A DNA stretch of 19,597 nucleotides from an uncultured Alistipes sp. (lineage in GTDB: Bacteria > Bacteroidota > Bacteroidia > Bacteroidales > Rikenellaceae), in the NCBI GenBank assembly GCA_947178455.1, contig CAMWYI010000016.1, forward strand, positions 1 through 19,597, written 5' to 3'. Made by a program: the position numbers and the translations under genes. Positions 7,961 through 16,884 of this stretch are shown here, in pieces. A model generated the notes under the pieces. The model did no database searches. It was not told the DNA's origin and was given only the letters and a program-made list of their open reading frames with translations. Position 1 is the stretch's first letter; the number at the start of each line of letters is the position of its first letter.

Positions 7961-9541
7961 TCAGTCGCCGTATTTGTTCGTGAGCGGCATCAGCCGTTCG
8001 TGCCCGAACGAGCAGCGCGAAAGCCGCAGTACGGGCGGGAACTGGAACCGTTTTTTCTCGTTGTGCATGATCATCGTGTGGATTTTCTCGACCACTTCGG
8101 CGTCGAATCCTGCGTTGATAATCTCCTCGCGATGCTGTCCCTCCTCGATCATGCGGTAGAGAATGGCATCGACCACTTCGTAAGGCGGCAGGATGTCGCT
8201 GTCTTTCTGACCCGGATGCAGCTCCGACGACGGTGCTTTGCGGAGGATGTTTTCGGGGATGATGTTGTCCTGCGTGCGGTTGATGTAGCGTGCGACGTCG
8301 TACATTTCGCTTTTGTAGAGGTCGCCCGTCGGACTGAACGCACCCGCCGTGTCGCCGTACAGGGTGCAAAGCCCCAGCGCGTTTTCGCTCTTGTTCGAGG
8401 AGTTCAGCAGCACATGGCCCGTCTTGTTTTGCAGGGCCATGAGCAGCACCGTGCGGATGCGGGGCTGGATGTTCTCCTCCGTCGCGTCGAACGCCGTGCC
8501 GCCGATGACGGGTTTGAGCGTGTCCACGACGCTTTCGTAGATTTCGGTAATGGGAATCACGTCGTAGGCGATGCCCAACCGTTCGGCCAGCGCACGGGCA
8601 TCTTCGACCGAATGGTCGGTCGAGAAAGGCGAGGGCATCAGCAGTGCCCGCACGTTCTCGGGGCCCAGCGCATCGGCGGCGATGACCGCGACGATTGCCG
8701 AGTCGATGCCGCCCGACAGGCCGATGCAGGCCTTCGTGTAGCCGTTCTTGTGGAAAAAATCGCGCAGTCCGCAGCGGGCCGCCTCGTAGAGCGTCCGGTT
8801 GCGGGCGTCGGTCGTCGAGGGAACCGTGACGGGGACGGCCGGTGCTTCGGTATCGAAAATCTGGAAATCCTCCTCAAAACTCTTCATCATCAGCACCAGC
8901 TCGCCGCGTGCGTTGAGTGCGCCCGACGTGCCGTCGTACACCAAGTCGGTCGAACCGCCCACCTGATTGACCAGCACGATGTTCTTGCCCTCGACATAGG
9001 CCAGCTGGCTCATCTGCTCATAGCGGTAGGACATGGCGCCTTTGCCGTAGCGGCGGGCGTTGATGGAGAGAATCGTCTCGACCGACTGGTCGAAATCGTA
9101 TTCGTATTTCAGGTCGCTGCCCACGATGACGGCGCAGCGGTGTCCGCCGACGGTGATGTACTCGAACCCTTTGGATGGAACCAGAAAGCCCATCTCGCGA
9201 CGGGCCGTGATATACTTTTTGCCGATGTATCGTTCGATTTGGCCGTCTTGGATGACTGCGGCGGCACTAATCGTGCCTTCGGCGGTGAGCACCGGCAGTC
9301 CGACGATAGCGGCTATTCCCTTGCAGTGGCGGGCGATTTCGGACAGCGCCTCCTCGCAGAGTTCCAGAAAGGTGGTTTTGCGGAGCAGGTCGAACGCCGG
9401 AATACCGCTGACGGCCTGTTCGGCGAAGATGACCAAATCGGCCTGCCGGGCTTTGGCCGTATCGACGGCTTCGATGATTTTCGATGCGTTTCCCTCGACA
9501 TCGCCGATGGTGTAGTTCAACTGGGCAATGGCTATTTTCAT
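7961..9541 (-). CDS. nadE: NAD synthetase with an N-terminal nitrilase-like domain that lacks its catalytic cysteine
   Basis: A 526-residue protein that should amidate nicotinate adenine dinucleotide to NAD with ATP. Residues about 1-235 resemble the glutamine-hydrolysing nitrilase domain; about 245-526 form the synthetase domain. The synthetase part is intact: the P-loop SGGIDS (276-281), NKSENALGLCTLYGDTAGAF (383-402), KAPSSELHPGQKDSD (435-449) and the end HERLMPLTNKYGD. In the nitrilase part, Glu41 (FAEQAVSG) and a lysine near 108 remain, but the usual ICEDLW nucleophile motif reads IVGSDLK, so Gly141 stands where the catalytic Cys should be. The usual glutamine-site SASPF-type motif is also gone. 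It may therefore work with free ammonia or a separate amidotransferase. The start follows a good -10-like element by 36 bases. Confidence 0.93.
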   Translation of the reverse strand: MKIAIAQLNYTIGDVEGNASKIIEAVDTAKARQADLVIFAEQAVSGIPAFDLLRKTTFLELCEEALSEIARHCKGIAAIVGLPVLTAEGTISAAAVIQDGQIERYIGKKYITARREMGFLVPSKGFEYITVGGHRCAVIVGSDLKYEYDFDQSVETILSINARRYGKGAMSYRYEQMSQLAYVEGKNIVLVNQVGGSTDLVYDGTSGALNARGELVLMMKSFEEDFQIFDTEAPAVPVTVPSTTDARNRTLYEAARCGLRDFFHKNGYTKACIGLSGGIDSAIVAVIAADALGPENVRALLMPSPFSTDHSVEDARALAERLGIAYDVIPITEIYESVVDTLKPVIGGTAFDATEENIQPRIRTVLLMALQNKTGHVLLNSSNKSENALGLCTLYGDTAGAFSPTGDLYKSEMYDVARYINRTQDNIIPENILRKAPSSELHPGQKDSDILPPYEVVDAILYRMIEEGQHREEIINAGFDAEVVEKIHTMIMHNEKKRFQFPPVLRLSRCSFGHERLMPLTNKYGD

Positions 9542-9576
9542 CGAGTAGTAATTTTAGGCGGTGCTTTACAACTTTG

Positions 9577-9608
9577 CAAAGTTAAGGATAATTTGCAAAA
9601 GACGGAAA
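9577..9608 (-). promoter_or_regulatory. Probable promoter of nadE (and perhaps of the whole rnf cluster)
   Basis: On the minus strand TAACTTTG (9577-9584) matches the Bacteroidota -7 consensus TAnnTTTG. A weak -33 candidate TTTC (9605-9608) lies 20 bases upstream. The -7 element overlaps a perfect 14-base palindrome, AACTTTGCAAAGTT (9570-9583), which could be an operator. The transcript would start about 28 bases before the nadE ATG. Confidence 0.6.
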
Positions 9609-9670
9609 TTTTTTATTAAGTGGGTAGGAATGCTGTTGGCGGTAGTGGGGCTTTTGCACGAGACACAAAG

Positions 9671-9704
9671 AAAAAACGGAACGTCGTCAGTAACGTTCCG
9701 TTTT
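9671..9704 (-). terminator. Terminator of the tRNA-Glu gene
   Basis: Stem CGGAACG / CGTTCCG (9677-9683 and 9694-9700) with a 10-base loop. Read on the minus strand it ends in six T. It begins 5 bases after the tRNA 3' end, as expected for a single-gene tRNA transcript. Confidence 0.85.
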
Positions 9705-9708
9705 CGAG

Positions 9709-9780
9709 TAGTGGATAGGGGATTCGAACCCCTATGTCATGCGTGAGAGGCATGTATCCTAACCCTTAGATGAATCCACC
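9709..9780 (-). tRNA. tRNA-Glu (anticodon CTC)
   Basis: The minus strand folds into a full 72-base cloverleaf. The acceptor stem is GGTGGAT with ATCCACT (G1-T72 wobble, discriminator A). The D stem is ATCT/GGAT with loop AAGGGTTA. The anticodon stem is CATGC/GCATG with loop CTCTCAC, giving anticodon CTC (plus-strand 9745-9747), which reads the GAG glutamate codon. The T arm is AGGGG TTCGAAT CCCCT. CCA is not encoded and must be added. It has its own promoter and terminator. Confidence 0.97.
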
Positions 9781-9797
9781 GTGTCGGTTTTGCGATG

Positions 9798-9829
9798 CAA
9801 AGATAGTCGCTTCTTCCGAATCCTCCAAA
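9798..9829 (-). promoter_or_regulatory. Promoter of tRNA-Glu
   Basis: On the minus strand TTTG (9826-9829), a 20-base spacer and TATCTTTG (9798-9805) match the Bacteroidota vegetative promoter TTTG-N19-21-TAnnTTTG exactly. The tRNA 5' end is 17 bases downstream, leaving a leader of about ten bases. Confidence 0.88.
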
Positions 9830-9913
9830 TAATTTCTAAAAAATCCTCTTATTTTCGGTGGCTTGTGTTGATTGTCCGACCGACCGGCGGCAGTCGCTTT
9901 TACCCTGTTTTAG

Positions 9914-9954
9914 GGGCGTCCGCAGTCGCATCGGTTCTTGACCGGACGCTTTTT
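9914..9954 (+). terminator. Terminator-like hairpin of unknown owner
   Basis: GCGTCCG (9916-9922) pairs with CGGACGC (9943-9949) around a 20-base loop, with five T after it on the plus strand. No plus-strand gene lies upstream of it between the tRNA and this point, so it either ends a small unrecognised RNA or is chance. The rest of the 313-base gap between tRNA-Glu and pdxA holds only the promoters listed; I see no gene in it. Confidence 0.4.
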
Positions 9955-9963
9955 CGTGCGAAA

Positions 9964-9996
9964 TTTGTATCCGCTTTCAAAATTTTTATACCTTTG
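9964..9996 (+). promoter_or_regulatory. Upstream promoter candidate for pdxA (P1)
   Basis: TTTG (9964-9967), a 21-base spacer and TACCTTTG (9989-9996) match the Bacteroidota consensus. Transcription would start near 10003, about 90 bases before the pdxA ATG and upstream of a second promoter. Confidence 0.65.
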
Positions 9997-10039
9997 ACTG
10001 CGTTTTAGATACTTACGCTCGACAAAATGCTCAAATAAA

Positions 10040-10072
10040 TTTGGCATTGTATTCGGCTTTTTCGTATCTTTG
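10040..10072 (+). promoter_or_regulatory. Proximal promoter of pdxA (P2)
   Basis: TTTG (10040-10043), a 21-base spacer and TATCTTTG (10065-10072) match the consensus. The start site would fall near 10080, giving a leader of roughly 14 bases before the ATG at 10094. Confidence 0.8.
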
Positions 10073-10093
10073 TGATTTGAAATCAGGGAATTT

Positions 10094-11188
10094 ATGTCCG
10101 AAAATAGATTGAAAATAGGTATCGCGCAGGGCGACCCCAACGGCATCGGCTGGGAGGTCATCCTCAAAACGTTCGCCGATTCGCGAATGGCCGAGTTGTG
10201 CACGCCGGTCATTTACGGGTCGCCCGAAACGGCTGCCTATTATCAAAATACGCTCCACGACTCGGAGCCCGTCGCATTCAACCTCGTCGATTCCGCTGCC
10301 GACGCTCGGCGCGGACGCATTAATCTGGTGGCTTGCGGACGGACGCCCGCCGTTGCTCCGGGCCGTATCGCACCCGAAGCGGGTCGTGCCGCCGTCGAGG
10401 CCTTGCGCACGGCGACGGCCGAATTGAAATCCGGTGCGCTGGATGCGCTCGTGACGGCTCCGTTCGACAAACAGGCCGTGCAGAGCGACGACTTCCGGTT
10501 TACGGGCCATACCGAATTTTTCGGGGCCGAATTCGAGAGCGAACCGTTGATGATTCTGTGCAGCGACGTCCTGCGCGTCGGGCTCGTGACGAAACACCTG
10601 CCCGTGTCGGAAATTGCCGCGCATATCTCCAAAGAGAAAATCGTCCGCGACCTGCATGCGCTGCGCCGGTCGCTGAAAGCGGACTTCGGCATCGTCGAGC
10701 CGCGCATCGCCGTCATGGCGCTCAATCCCCATGCCGGCGACGGCGGGCTGCTGGGCCACGAGGAGGAGGAGATTATCCGTCCGGCGATTGCCGAGGCGTT
10801 CGAGTCCGGTGTGCTGGCGTTCGGGCCGTTCGCGGCCGACGGACTTTTCGCCGGCGGCGATTACGTCCGCTACGACGGTATTCTGGCCATGTACCATGAT
10901 CAGGGGCTGGCGCCGTTCAAGAGCCTTTCGCCCGACGGGGTCAATTTCACGGCCGGACTGCCGGTCGTCCGCACGTCGCCCGATCATGGCACGGCATTCG
11001 ATATAGCCGGTCAGGACAAAGCCGACCCGCAGTCGATGCGCAATGCCGTTTACGCGGCCTGCGACATCGTGGAGCACCGCTGCCGGTGGGCCCAGTGGAC
11101 GGCCGACCCCCTGCCGCATGCCGAGCGCGAACGCACGCGCCGCGACATGTCGGTGCGGGAACTGCCCCAAACCGACAAGGAAGATTGA
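10094..11188 (+). CDS. pdxA: 4-hydroxythreonine-4-phosphate dehydrogenase
   Basis: A 364-residue enzyme of DXP-dependent pyridoxal phosphate synthesis; it oxidises 4-phosphohydroxythreonine with NAD in the cytoplasm. Family blocks are GIAQGDPNGIGWEV (residues 9-22), TAPFDKQAV (121-129), FTGHTEFF (136-143), TKHLPVSEI (166-174), ALNPHAGDGGLLGHEEEE (209-226), YDGILAMYHDQGLAPFK (260-276) and TSPDHGTAFDIAG (294-306). The metal-binding histidines His168, His213 and His268 are all present. The start is the first ATG after a strong promoter. The protein ends in a charged tail. thrS follows after 79 bases with no terminator between them, so read-through is likely. Length is a little above the usual 330. 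Confidence 0.96.
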   Translation: MSENRLKIGIAQGDPNGIGWEVILKTFADSRMAELCTPVIYGSPETAAYYQNTLHDSEPVAFNLVDSAADARRGRINLVACGRTPAVAPGRIAPEAGRAAVEALRTATAELKSGALDALVTAPFDKQAVQSDDFRFTGHTEFFGAEFESEPLMILCSDVLRVGLVTKHLPVSEIAAHISKEKIVRDLHALRRSLKADFGIVEPRIAVMALNPHAGDGGLLGHEEEEIIRPAIAEAFESGVLAFGPFAADGLFAGGDYVRYDGILAMYHDQGLAPFKSLSPDGVNFTAGLPVVRTSPDHGTAFDIAGQDKADPQSMRNAVYAACDIVEHRCRWAQWTADPLPHAERERTRRDMSVRELPQTDKED

Positions 11189-11267
11189 AAATCGGGGAAC
11201 GAAGGCGGATTCCGGCTCGTATCTATGGAACTGCATGAGATGCCCCAATAACTTAATGGAATAAACA

Positions 11268-13223
11268 ATGGTGAAAATCACTTTTCCCGATGGCTCGGTC
11301 AAAGAGTACGCCAAAGGGACGACTGCTTACCAAGTTGCGGAGAGTATCAGCCCTCGTTTAGCTGCCGACGCTCTGGCCGCTTCGGTAAACGGCGCGACGG
11401 TCGACATGTCGCGTCCGATCGAGGAGGATGCCTCGGTCAAATTTTTCAAATGGGAGGACGACGAGGGCAAACATGCTTTTTGGCACACGTCGTCGCACTT
11501 GTTGGCGGAGGCGCTCGAAGCGCTCTATCCGGGCATCAAGTTCGGCATCGGGCCGGCCATCGAAAACGGTTTTTATTACGACGTCGATTCGCCGGTGGCC
11601 ATTACGGAGGCCGACCTGCCGACTATCGAACAGAAAATGACGGAGCTCGCCCGCAACAAGGAGGAACTCGTGCGCCGCGAGGTGCCGAAGTCCGAAGCGT
11701 TGAAGACCTTTACCGCGAAAGGCGACCAATATAAGGTGGAACTGATTTCCGACCTCGAAGACGGGACGATTTCGTTCTACACGAACGGTGCTTTCACCGA
11801 CCTCTGTCGGGGCCCGCACATCCCCAATACGGGTTACATCAAGGCTATCAAGTTGACCTCCGTGGCCGGTGCCTACTGGCGCGGCGACGAGCACAACAAG
11901 ATGCTGACCCGCATCTACGGCATCGCGTTCCCCAAGAAGTCGATGCTCGACGAGTATCTGGCTATGATGGAGGAGGCCAAGAAACGCGACCACCGCAAAT
12001 TAGGAAAAGACCTCGAATTGTTCACTTTCTCGCAGCGCGTGGGTCAGGGTCTGCCGTTGTGGCTGCCCAAAGGTGCCGCCCTGCGCGACCGCCTCGAACA
12101 GTTCCTGCGCAATGTGCAGAAACAGTACGGCTACCAGCAGGTCATCACGCCGCACATCGGTAACAAAGAGCTGTACGTGACGTCGGGCCACTATGCCAAA
12201 TACGGCAAGGATTCGTTCCAGCCTATTCATACGCCCATAGAAGGCGAGGAGTATTTATTAAAACCGATGAACTGCCCGCATCACTGCGAGATTTATCGGT
12301 CGAAGCCCCGCTCGTACAAGGAGTTGCCCGTGCGTCTGGCCGAGTTCGGTACGGTTTACCGCTACGAGCAGTCGGGCGAGTTGCACGGGTTGACCCGTGT
12401 GCGCGGTTTCACGCAGGACGATGCGCACCTGTTCGTGCGTCCCGACCAGTTGCTCGAAGAGTTCGAGCGCGTCATCGACATCGTGCTTTATATCTTCCGC
12501 ACGCTCAAATTCGACAGCTATACGGCACAGATTTCGCTGCGCGACCCCAACAACCGCGAGAAGTACATCGGCTCGGACGAGAACTGGGAGAAAGCCGAAT
12601 CGGCTATCATGCAGGCCGCCAAGGAAAAGGGGCTCAACACCATCGTCGAATACGGCGAAGCGGCGTTCTATGGCCCGAAGCTGGACTTCATGGTCAAGGA
12701 CGCTATCGGCCGCAAGTGGCAGTTGGGCACGATTCAGGTCGACTACAACCTGCCCGAACGTTTCGACCTGACCTACAAGGGTGCCGACGACAAACTGCAC
12801 CGGCCTATCATGATTCACCGTGCGCCGTTCGGTTCGATGGAGCGTTTCGTGGCCGTGCTGTTGGAGCACACGGGCGGTAAATTCCCGTTGTGGCTGTCGC
12901 CCGACCAAGTGGTCGTGCTGCCCATTTCGGAGAAGTACAACGACTACGCCGAAAAGGTCGTGAAGTATCTCAACGACCACGATGTCCGTGCGCAAATCGA
13001 CGACCGCAACGAGAAAATCGGCCGCAAGATTCGCGACAACGAGCTGAAACGCACGCCGTTCCTGCTCATCGTCGGCGAGAAAGAGGAGGCCGACGGACTG
13101 GTGTCGGTACGTGCACAGGGCGAGGGCGACAAGGGTCAGATGACGCTCGATGCGTTCCGCGAACTGATTGCCGGATTGGTCAAGCAAGAGACCGAAGCCA
13201 ATAAACTGAATATCAACCAATAA
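11268..13223 (+). CDS. thrS: Threonine-tRNA ligase
   Basis: A 651-residue class II synthetase with the full domain set. A TGS domain spans residues 1-62. The editing domain has HTSSH (His73, His77) and Cys180/His184 for clearing serine from tRNA-Thr. The catalytic core has motif 2 (FGTVYRYEQSGELHGLTRVRGF, 360-381) and motif 3 (HRAPFGSMERF, 517-527). The zinc ligands that recognise threonine are Cys336, His387 and His517. An anticodon-binding domain fills the C-terminus (from about 545). The next gene, infC, begins only a few bases after the stop, so the two are surely co-transcribed. I see no T-box or other leader control in the 79 bases upstream, and no clear promoter. Confidence 0.97.
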   Translation: MVKITFPDGSVKEYAKGTTAYQVAESISPRLAADALAASVNGATVDMSRPIEEDASVKFFKWEDDEGKHAFWHTSSHLLAEALEALYPGIKFGIGPAIENGFYYDVDSPVAITEADLPTIEQKMTELARNKEELVRREVPKSEALKTFTAKGDQYKVELISDLEDGTISFYTNGAFTDLCRGPHIPNTGYIKAIKLTSVAGAYWRGDEHNKMLTRIYGIAFPKKSMLDEYLAMMEEAKKRDHRKLGKDLELFTFSQRVGQGLPLWLPKGAALRDRLEQFLRNVQKQYGYQQVITPHIGNKELYVTSGHYAKYGKDSFQPIHTPIEGEEYLLKPMNCPHHCEIYRSKPRSYKELPVRLAEFGTVYRYEQSGELHGLTRVRGFTQDDAHLFVRPDQLLEEFERVIDIVLYIFRTLKFDSYTAQISLRDPNNREKYIGSDENWEKAESAIMQAAKEKGLNTIVEYGEAAFYGPKLDFMVKDAIGRKWQLGTIQVDYNLPERFDLTYKGADDKLHRPIMIHRAPFGSMERFVAVLLEHTGGKFPLWLSPDQVVVLPISEKYNDYAEKVVKYLNDHDVRAQIDDRNEKIGRKIRDNELKRTPFLLIVGEKEEADGLVSVRAQGEGDKGQMTLDAFRELIAGLVKQETEANKLNINQ

Positions 13224-13230
13224 ATTTACC

Positions 13231-13854
13231 ATTATCGCAACACCGAAACCATTCCCGCCGCGACCGTTCAGTCCCGGGAATAACCGGCCGAAACCGGCCG
13301 TCGGAAGAGATCCCCGTTTCGGACGCCGTCCGCCCGAAAAAGAGTATCCTCATCGCATCAACGAGCAGATTACGGCTCCCGAGGTGCGCGTGGTGGGGGA
13401 TAACGTCGAACAGCCGCAGGTCATGCCGATTCGCGATGCGCTTCGGCTCGCCGACGAACTCGAACTCGACCTGATCGAGATTTCGCCCAAGGCGGAACCG
13501 CCCGTATGCCGCATCGCGGACTACCAGAAGTTCCTCTACCAGCAGCGCAAGAAGGCGAAAGAGATCAAGGCGAACCAGACGAAAGTGGTCATCAAGGAGA
13601 TTCGGTTCGGCCCGCAGACCGACGACCACGACTACAACTTCAAGTTGAAGCACGCGCAGAATTTCCTGAAAGAGGGGGCCAAAGTGAAGGCGTATGTCTT
13701 CTTCCGAGGCCGTTCGATCGTCTTCAAGGAGCAGGGCGAAATCCTGCTGTTGCGCTTCGCCACCGATTTGGAGGAGGTCGCCAAGGTCGAGATGATGCCG
13801 AAACTCGACGGCAAGAAGATGAACATGATGTTGGCTCCCAAAGCCAAGAAATAG
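13231..13854 (+). CDS. infC: Translation initiation factor IF-3, predicted ATT start codon
   Basis: IF-3 binds the 30S subunit, checks start codon and initiator tRNA, and prevents early 50S joining. Conserved parts are HRINEQITAPEVRVVGDN, ALRLADELELDLIEISPKAEPPVCRIADYQKFLY in the N domain, and IKEIRFGPQTDDHDYNFKLKHAQNFL with KVKAYVFFRGR in the C domain. The frame is open back to a stop at 13207-13209, but holds no ATG, GTG or TTG upstream of GTG 13384, and starting there would remove the conserved HRINEQITAPEV. The best start is ATT at 13231, the rare codon known for infC in other bacteria; ATC 13234 is a less likely option. This gives 207 residues with a Pro/Arg/Gly-rich extension of about 40. 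It begins 7 bases after the thrS stop. rpmI and rplT do not follow. Confidence 0.92.
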   Translation: MIATPKPFPPRPFSPGNNRPKPAVGRDPRFGRRPPEKEYPHRINEQITAPEVRVVGDNVEQPQVMPIRDALRLADELELDLIEISPKAEPPVCRIADYQKFLYQQRKKAKEIKANQTKVVIKEIRFGPQTDDHDYNFKLKHAQNFLKEGAKVKAYVFFRGRSIVFKEQGEILLLRFATDLEEVAKVEMMPKLDGKKMNMMLAPKAKK

Positions 13855-13908
13855 GGTGTTCGGAGGGGCAGGCCCGTCTTCGCGGGCATGCGTTTCCGGC
13901 AGACGATG

Positions 13909-13946
13909 AAAAAAGCGATTGCAGTGTGCTCTGCAATCGCTTTTTT
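13909..13946. terminator. Bidirectional rho-independent terminator between infC and clpB
   Basis: A perfect 10-base stem GCGATTGCAG / CTGCAATCGC (13915-13924 and 13931-13940) with loop TGTGCT, flanked by six A and six T. It ends thrS-infC transcripts on the plus strand and clpB transcripts on the minus strand. A smaller GCCCG/CGGGC hairpin near 13872-13887 precedes it. The rest of 13855-14060 shows no gene. Confidence 0.93.
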
Positions 13947-14060
13947 GCGTCCGGCGTGCGGGGACGTCGGGCAGGTGGGGCGCCGTCCGTCGGTGCGGGT
14001 GGCCCGTCGTCCGTTATAGGTCCTCATCGGCTGTCGGCCGGTGGGCGAACGTCGCGCCGG

Positions 14061-16655
<2,595 letters not shown>

Positions 16656-16739
16656 ATTGTGGCCTATTTTCGGTTTCGTTGCTGCCGGTTCTCCCGCAAA
16701 GCCCCTGCCATGCCGCATATTCGGACAAGCTGGCGGATT

Positions 16740-16799
16740 TTGGCAGACGCCGCATGCCAATCCGTGCCAAAAAGGCGGACAAGGGGCGACAGATTGGCA
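16740..16799. repeat. Cluster of TTGGCA/TGCCAA inverted repeats upstream of clpB
   Basis: TTGGCA (16740-16745) and TGCCAA (16755-16760) are inverted around 9 bases; TGCCAATC (16755-16762) and GATTGGCA (16792-16799) form a second perfect inverted pair; another TGCCAA is at 16765-16770. The repeats lie 85-145 bases before the clpB start and could be operator sites or an RNA structure in its leader. No named regulator fits them. Confidence 0.45.
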
Positions 16800-16834
16800 A
16801 TGTGCGGGGCGCAGCCTGCGCCGCAGCATAATTC

Positions 16835-16861
16835 TGAATTGTGAATTATGAATTGTGAATT
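16835..16861. repeat. 13-base tandem direct repeat in an AT-rich segment
   Basis: TGAATTGTGAATT occurs at 16835-16847 and again at 16849-16861, one base apart. It is an AT-rich island in GC-rich surroundings, placed just before the dnaX promoter element, so it may act as an upstream element or be a dispersed intergenic repeat. Confidence 0.7.
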
Positions 16862-16869
16862 GCTTTTTG

Positions 16870-16877
16870 TACTTTTG
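16870..16877 (+). promoter_or_regulatory. -7 element of the dnaX promoter
   Basis: TACTTTTG matches TAnnTTTG. Only 7 bases separate it from the dnaX ATG at 16885, so the transcript would begin at or within a base or two of the start codon. No good TTTG lies at the -33 position; the AT-rich repeats occupy it. Confidence 0.6.
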
Positions 16878-16884
16878 CCCTGCT

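Noticed and set aside
7886..9619. 577-codon open frame on the plus strand opposite nadE
   Set aside because: A shadow of nadE, with a low-complexity Asp/Arg/Phe/His composition typical of antisense frames and no family motif.
9910..10047. 45-codon basic minus-strand ORF between tRNA-Glu and pdxA
   Set aside because: It is Lys/Arg-rich and ends RCDCGRP, so it was considered, but it has no promoter on its strand, overlaps both pdxA promoters and the hairpin, and has base composition of intergenic DNA.
11189..11267. Possible riboswitch or T-box before thrS
   Set aside because: The 79-base gap is too short for a T-box and shows no conserved T-box sequence or terminator stem.
13384..13854. infC starting at GTG 13384
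   Set aside because: This start would lose the conserved IF-3 N-terminal HRINEQITAPEV segment encoded in the same open frame just upstream.
16765..16790. Sigma-54-like promoter before clpB (TGGCAC followed by TGGC on the minus strand)
   Set aside because: The spacing and the -12 half do not match TGGCAC-N5-TTGC; the resemblance comes from the TTGGCA repeats.
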